Source: JAVKBW01 sp964352715
GTDB taxonomy: Bacteria; Pseudomonadota; Alphaproteobacteria; UBA8366; Aestuariispiraceae
Assembly (NCBI GenBank): GCA_964352715.1
Contig: CAYGSU010000098.1
Coordinates: 1 to 9,978, forward strand
Length of the DNA stretch: 9,978 nt
Direction of reading: 5' to 3'
Below, one piece after another: positions 6,303 through 9,978 of this stretch (position 1 is its first letter; every line of letters starts with the position of its first letter). The notes below the pieces were generated by a model. That model was not told the DNA's origin. It saw only the letters and a list, made by a program, of their open reading frames with translations, and ran no database searches. Position numbers and translations under genes: made by a program.

Positions 6303-7676
6303 CTACGCCTCGCGCAGAGCGGAAAGGGCGCGCCGATACTGCTCAACGATGCGATCACGGTCGATGTGATGCCCGTCGCGAACAACATGCCTTCCGGCCG
6401 ACCAGACGTCGCGCACCAACCGGTCGTCGCCGGCAAAAACAAACGCATCCAGCAATCGGTCACCGTCCAGCCCGTCAAACGCGATATTGCTGGAGTCCAA
6501 GGTAAGCATATCGGCCCATGCGCCTTCCTCCAACACACCGGAACCACGGCCGAGCGCCTGCGCACCCCCTCGGCAGCTTCCTTCAAAGAGCGTCCGCCCG
6601 GCCGACCCTGTTGCACCGGACAGCTCGACGCGGGACCGGTCGCGCAGCCGTTGCGAATATTCCAGCAACCGCAGTTCCTCCGTCAGGGAAATCCGGACAT
6701 TGGAATCCGATCCGACACCGAATGCACCACTCTTATCCAAATATCGAACCCCGTTGAAAATGCCGTCGCCCAGATTGGCCTCGGTGATCGGGCACAGGCC
6801 GGCAACCGCCCCGGCCCCGGCCATCGCATCGGTTTCCGCATCGGTCATATGGGTGGCGTGGACGAGGCACCACTTGCCGTCGACATCGCAATTGTTCAGC
6901 AGCCAAGCGACCGGGCGCGCGCCATAGGCGGCTTCGACTTCCTCAACCTCAGCCGTCTGTTCTGCAATATGAATGTGTATGGGACCGTCGCCGAGGCTGG
7001 CGGCGGCCTTTTTCAACGCATCAGGCGTCACCGCGCGAAGACTGTGCGGCGCGATGCCGATTACGGCATCAGGACCGGCTGCCTGAATGGCCGGCCGTGC
7101 TGTTTCGATCAATGCGGCAAACCTGTCGAGCTCATGGGCGAACCGCATCTGTCCGCCGCTCAGCGGCCGGTCGTCGCAACCGCCCCGCATATACAGAACC
7201 GGCAGATGGGTCAGGCCGATGCCGGTTTGCTTCGCCGCCGCGGCGACACGAACCGACATTTCCGCCGGGTCGTCATAGGCTGAACCGTCCGGCCGGTGGT
7301 GCAGATAATGGAACTCGCCGACCGCGCCGTACCCCGCTTCCAGCATTTCCATCTGTACCAGGGCGGCGATGGCTTCCACCTGATCCGGCGTGATTGCCGC
7401 AACGAACCTGTACATCAGGGCTCGCCATGTCCAGAAACTGTCGGTGCTGCCGGATGACCGGTACTCTGTCAGGCCGGCCATGGCGCGCTGAAAGGCGTGC
7501 GAATGCAGGTTTGCCGGCGCAGGCAACAGGATATCGTCCGACTTCAGGATGTCGTCGTAACCGGGTTGCGTGCCAGATTCAATTCGCGCGATCCGTCCTA
7601 CGGCATCGATCTCAAGCCGGACGTCTTCCGCCCAGCCTGTCGCCAGCAACGCCCGCCCGACATGCAGTATCGTCAT
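6303..7676 (-). CDS. hutF: Formimidoylglutamate deiminase HutF (amidohydrolase superfamily)
   Basis: A 457-residue zinc amidohydrolase, close to the usual HutF length, that hydrolyses N-formimidoyl-L-glutamate to N-formyl-L-glutamate and ammonia. Metal and catalytic residues are visible: NLHSHAF at 57-63 (His58, His60), HIHIAEQTAE at 234-243 (His236, Glu239), LVHATHM at 271-277 (His273) and GVGSDSN at 320-326 (Asp324). LCPITEANLGDGIF at 294-307 is also typical. I chose the ATG at 7676 because the family N-terminus begins there and AGGACAGGAA precedes it (7687-7678). The frame stays open to 7802, but the next upstream ATG codons lie in or beyond the palindromic operator, and the extension would cross the hutI start. 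It is followed immediately by hutC and transcribed away from hutI. Its presence means formiminoglutamate is degraded through HutF then HutG, not directly to formamide. Confidence 0.95.
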   Translation of the reverse strand: MTILHVGRALLATGWAEDVRLEIDAVGRIARIESGTQPGYDDILKSDDILLPAPANLHSHAFQRAMAGLTEYRSSGSTDSFWTWRALMYRFVAAITPDQVEAIAALVQMEMLEAGYGAVGEFHYLHHRPDGSAYDDPAEMSVRVAAAAKQTGIGLTHLPVLYMRGGCDDRPLSGGQMRFAHELDRFAALIETARPAIQAAGPDAVIGIAPHSLRAVTPDALKKAAASLGDGPIHIHIAEQTAEVEEVEAAYGARPVAWLLNNCDVDGKWCLVHATHMTDAETDAMAGAGAVAGLCPITEANLGDGIFNGVRYLDKSGAFGVGSDSNVRISLTEELRLLEYSQRLRDRSRVELSGATGSAGRTLFEGSCRGGAQALGRGSGVLEEGAWADMLTLDSSNIAFDGLDGDRLLDAFVFAGDDRLVRDVWSAGRHVVRDGHHIDRDRIVEQYRRALSALREA

Positions 7677-7765
7677 TTTCCTGTCCTGTTGTTCGATATT
7701 ATGTATGGACATAATATATTTATGTGCGTAAGAAAAGAAAATCCTGACGCTGAGCGAGACGAACA
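7677..7765. promoter_or_regulatory. Divergent hutF / hutI promoter region
   Basis: This 89-bp gap between two divergently transcribed hut units must hold both promoters. It is clearly A+T-rich compared with the flanking genes, especially at 7696-7740. For hutI, CATAAT at 7710-7715 matches a -10 box in five of six positions, but no good -35 is seen at ideal spacing. For hutF, TATTAT on the minus strand inside the A+T block is a possible -10. Exact start sites are not resolved. The central palindrome overlaps all of these candidates, as expected for a repressor site. Confidence 0.7.
7696..7717. promoter_or_regulatory. Candidate HutC operator: 22-bp palindrome
   Basis: ATATTATGT (7696-7704), spacer ATGG and ACATAATAT (7709-7717) form a perfect 9-bp-arm inverted repeat. 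The core TGTATGGACA resembles the TGTATATACA-like cores I recall for HutC operators, differing in the two central-right bases. It sits between the divergent hutF-hutC and hutI-hutU units, where a bidirectional repressor site is expected. The symmetry is seen directly; binding by HutC is inference. Confidence 0.72.
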
Positions 7766-8977
7766 ATGTCTGACAGATTGCTGACCAACTTGCGGATCGC
7801 AACCATGCGCCCGGACGGTGCGCCCTACGGTATGATAGAGCACGGCTGCATGGTGCTATCGGGTGACAGTATCGTCTGGATCGACGACCGAAAATCGCTG
7901 CCGGTGAAATACAAATACGTCACTGAAGAGGATATGCAGGGCCGGCTGGCGACACCCGGCCTTGTCGACTGCCATACCCATCTTGTTTATGGCGGTGACC
8001 GCGCGAAGGAATTCGAGCTTCGTCTCGAAGGCGCGTCCTATGAGGAAATCGCGCGGGCCGGCGGCGGTATCGTTTCAACCGTTTCAGCGACGCGGTCCGC
8101 TACAGAGGACGAGCTCGTCGCCAGCGCCCTTCCACGGCTCGACCATCTGATCGCCGAAGGCGCCACCACCGTCGAGATCAAATCGGGTTACGGTCTGACG
8201 GCGATTGATGAAGCCAGAATGCTGAGCGCGGCCCGTAAACTGGGCGAGCATCGTGCTGTGGAAATACAGACAACCTTCCTTGGTGCGCATGCGCTTCCAC
8301 CGGAGTACAAGGACCGGGCCGACGACTACATTGATATCGTGTGCAACAACATGCTGCCGGCCGCGGCGCATGTCGGCCTGGTCGATGCAGTCGATGCGTT
8401 CTGCGAAGGCATCGCGTTCAGCGTAAACCAAACGAACAAGGTATTCGCCAAGGCTAAGGAGCTTGGCCTGCCGATAAAGATTCATGCCGAACAACTCTCC
8501 AATCTTGGCGGCACCGCCCTCGCCGCATCCTATGGCGCGATTTCCGCCGATCATCTGGAATTTGTCGATCAGGCCGGTATCGACGCCATGGCGAAAGCTG
8601 GCACAGTGGCTGTTTTACTGCCGGGTGCATTCTATACCTTGCGCGAAACCCAGTTGCCGCCGGTTCAGGCCCTGCGTGACGCCGGCGTGCCGATAGCACT
8701 TGCGACAGACGCCAACCCCGGTTCGTCGCCGCTGACGTCGCTGCTGCTGGTCATGAACATGGCCTGCACATTGTTTCGCATGACGCCTGAGGAAGCGCTT
8801 GCCGGTGTCACACGAAACGGCGCCAGAGCATTGGGTTTATTGGGAAAAACCGGAACGCTTGAACAGGGCAAGCTGGCCGATATCGCAATCTGGGATGTCA
8901 GGGAACCGGCCGAGCTTTCCTACCGTATCGGATTCAACCCCCTTCACCGCCGCATCTACCGCGGCGTCGATTCTTGA
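7766..8977 (+). CDS. hutI: Imidazolonepropionase HutI
   Basis: A 403-residue metal-dependent amidohydrolase, the normal HutI length. It opens the ring of 4-imidazolone-5-propionate to give N-formimidoyl-L-glutamate in cytoplasmic histidine breakdown. The signature LVDCHTHLVYGGDRAKEF at 67-83 supplies metal ligands His70 and His72. IHAEQLSNLGG at 239-249 gives His240 and the probable catalytic Glu242. SADHLEF at 260-266 gives His263, and ATDANPGSSP at 313-322 gives metal ligand Asp315. AGGGIVSTVSATR at 98-110 and EIKSGYGL at 137-144 are also characteristic. The ATG at 7766 gives the expected N-terminus, although only a weak purine-rich stretch (GAGCGAGAC) precedes it. hutU begins 15 bp after the stop, so both form one rightward unit divergent from hutF-hutC. 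Confidence 0.96.
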   Translation: MSDRLLTNLRIATMRPDGAPYGMIEHGCMVLSGDSIVWIDDRKSLPVKYKYVTEEDMQGRLATPGLVDCHTHLVYGGDRAKEFELRLEGASYEEIARAGGGIVSTVSATRSATEDELVASALPRLDHLIAEGATTVEIKSGYGLTAIDEARMLSAARKLGEHRAVEIQTTFLGAHALPPEYKDRADDYIDIVCNNMLPAAAHVGLVDAVDAFCEGIAFSVNQTNKVFAKAKELGLPIKIHAEQLSNLGGTALAASYGAISADHLEFVDQAGIDAMAKAGTVAVLLPGAFYTLRETQLPPVQALRDAGVPIALATDANPGSSPLTSLLLVMNMACTLFRMTPEEALAGVTRNGARALGLLGKTGTLEQGKLADIAIWDVREPAELSYRIGFNPLHRRIYRGVDS

Positions 8978-8980
8978 TTT

Positions 8981-8986
8981 GAGGAA
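8981..8986 (+). promoter_or_regulatory. Ribosome binding site of hutU
   Basis: GAGGAA at 8981-8986 lies six bases before the hutU ATG at 8993 and supports that start. It falls in the 15-bp gap after hutI. Confidence 0.7.
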
Positions 8987-8992
8987 ACGAAC

Positions 8993-9978
8993 ATGAGCAA
9001 CCCCCGCCACAATATTCGCGACGTGCGTGCGCCACGCGGTACGGAACTGAATTGCAAGTCCTGGGTAACGGAAGCGCCGTACCGGATGCTGATGAACAAC
9101 CTGGACCCGGATGTCGCGGAAGCGCCGCATGAACTGATCGTCTATGGCGGTATCGGGCGGGCGGCGCGAACCTGGAAAGACTTCGACCAGATCGTCGCCT
9201 CGCTCAAAACCCTGAACGAAGACGAAACATTACTGGTGCAATCCGGCAAGCCCGTCGGTGTGTTCAAAACGCATGAAAACGCGCCGCGTGTGCTGATCGC
9301 AAATTCCAATATCGTGCCGCACTGGGCGAACTGGCAGCACTTCAATGAACTCGATCGCAAGGGTCTGATGATGTACGGCCAGATGACGGCCGGATCATGG
9401 ATCTATATCGGCACCCAGGGCATCGTGCAGGGCACCTACGAAACCTTCGCGGAAGCCGGCCGCCAGCATTATGACGGCAATCTGACCGGCAGATGGATTC
9501 TGACCGCCGGTCTGGGCGGCATGGGCGGCGCACAACCCCTCGCCGCCGTGTTCGCCGGTGCCTGCTGTCTTGCCGTCGAATGCGACGAGGACCGCATCGA
9601 TTTCCGCATTCGCACCCGCTATGTCGACGAAAAGGCGAAAACGCTGGATGAAGCGCTGGCCATGATCGACGCCTGGACCAAGGCCGGTGAAGCGAAAAGC
9701 GTCGGACTGGTCGGCAATGCCGCCGATATCTATCCCGAACTGGTGAAGCGCGGTGTGCGGCCGGATATGGTGACCGACCAGACATCGGCGCATGACCCGG
9801 TCAATGGTTATCTTCCGTCAGGCTGGACAGTCGCGGAATGGCGCGAAAAGCGCGAAAGCGACCCTGATGCCGTCGAAAAGGCGGCGCGCGCCTCGATGAA
9901 GGTTCACGTTCAGGCAATGCTGGACTTCTGGGATCGCGGCATCCCGACCCTCGACTACGGCAACAACATCCGGCAGGT
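8993..9978 (+). CDS. hutU: Urocanate hydratase HutU, C-terminal part cut by window edge
   Basis: The frame is open from ATG 8993 to the right edge, giving 328 residues of an enzyme normally about 555 long. HutU adds water to urocanate to form 4-imidazolone-5-propionate, using tightly bound NAD+ as an electrophile, and feeds HutI. Conserved blocks are intact: APYRMLMNNLDPDVAE at 28-43, VYGGIGRAARTW at 50-61, VQSGKPVGVFKTHENAPRV at 82-100, MMYGQMTAGSWIYIGTQG at 126-143, the glycine-rich NAD-binding segment GLGGMGGAQPLAA at 173-185, and DQTSAHDPVNGYLP at 262-275. The conserved active-site Cys region of the C-terminal part lies outside the window. About 20 residues precede the core, a common N-terminal variation. 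Further hut genes may follow to the right. Confidence 0.97.
   Translation, partial: MSNPRHNIRDVRAPRGTELNCKSWVTEAPYRMLMNNLDPDVAEAPHELIVYGGIGRAARTWKDFDQIVASLKTLNEDETLLVQSGKPVGVFKTHENAPRVLIANSNIVPHWANWQHFNELDRKGLMMYGQMTAGSWIYIGTQGIVQGTYETFAEAGRQHYDGNLTGRWILTAGLGGMGGAQPLAAVFAGACCLAVECDEDRIDFRIRTRYVDEKAKTLDEALAMIDAWTKAGEAKSVGLVGNAADIYPELVKRGVRPDMVTDQTSAHDPVNGYLPSGWTVAEWREKRESDPDAVEKAARASMKVHVQAMLDFWDRGIPTLDYGNNIRQ

Noticed and set aside
5487..7283. A 598-codon open frame on the plus strand opposite hutC and most of hutF
   Set aside because: It is antisense to two genes with clear family motifs, shows no recognisable domain, and long antisense frames are common opposite GC-rich coding sequence.
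7677..7802. N-terminal extension of hutF up to position 7802
   Set aside because: It would run through the divergent promoter and operator and into hutI. The conserved HutF N-terminus and a purine-rich binding site begin at the ATG at 7676.
1..9978. RNA genes, CRISPR arrays, insertion sequences, attachment sites or toxin-antitoxin and defence genes
   Set aside because: Reading both strands, I found no tRNA-like cloverleaf, repeat-spacer pattern, transposase motif or terminal inverted repeats. Nearly all sequence is covered by enzyme and regulator genes.

Overview
The window looks like ordinary chromosomal DNA of a GC-rich proteobacterium, most likely an alphaproteobacterium. The reasons are dense coding, GC-rich third positions, the histidine-utilisation (hut) gene set with hutF and a HutC repressor, and the style of the catabolic enzymes. 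No finer lineage can be assigned from sequence alone. I see no RNA genes, insertion sequences, CRISPR arrays or phage genes.

Layout. Two transcription units diverge from an A+T-rich 89-bp gap at 7677-7765. Rightward run hutI (imidazolonepropionase, 7766-8977) and hutU (urocanate hydratase, from 8993, cut by the window edge). Leftward run hutF (formimidoylglutamate deiminase, 7676-6303) and hutC (GntR/UTRA repressor, 6299-5598). After an 85-bp gap come five tightly packed genes in the same direction: a thiamine-diphosphate enzyme (5512-3827), a mandelate racemase-like enolase-superfamily enzyme (3830-2712), a family III CoA-transferase (2683-1484), a YfcG-type glutathione S-transferase (1487-765), and a CocE/NonD-type serine hydrolase (763 leftward, cut by the window edge).

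How it works together. HutU and HutI turn urocanate into formiminoglutamate. HutF deiminates this to N-formylglutamate, so the two-step HutF/HutG branch is used. hutH and hutG are not in the window and would be expected beyond position 9978 or elsewhere. A 9-bp-arm perfect palindrome at 7696-7717 in the divergent gap is the obvious candidate HutC operator and could control both arms, including hutC itself.

The five-gene module below hutC is not part of known histidine catabolism. Its overlapping or near-abutting genes point to one pathway for an unidentified carboxylic acid or ester: hydrolysis, CoA transfer, enolate chemistry and thiamine-dependent C-C bond chemistry. Its most distinctive detail is that the mandelate racemase-like protein keeps the metal ligands and the His-Asp dyad but has Trp in place of the second catalytic Lys of the KxK motif. 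The module is the part of the window most likely to hold an undescribed function.
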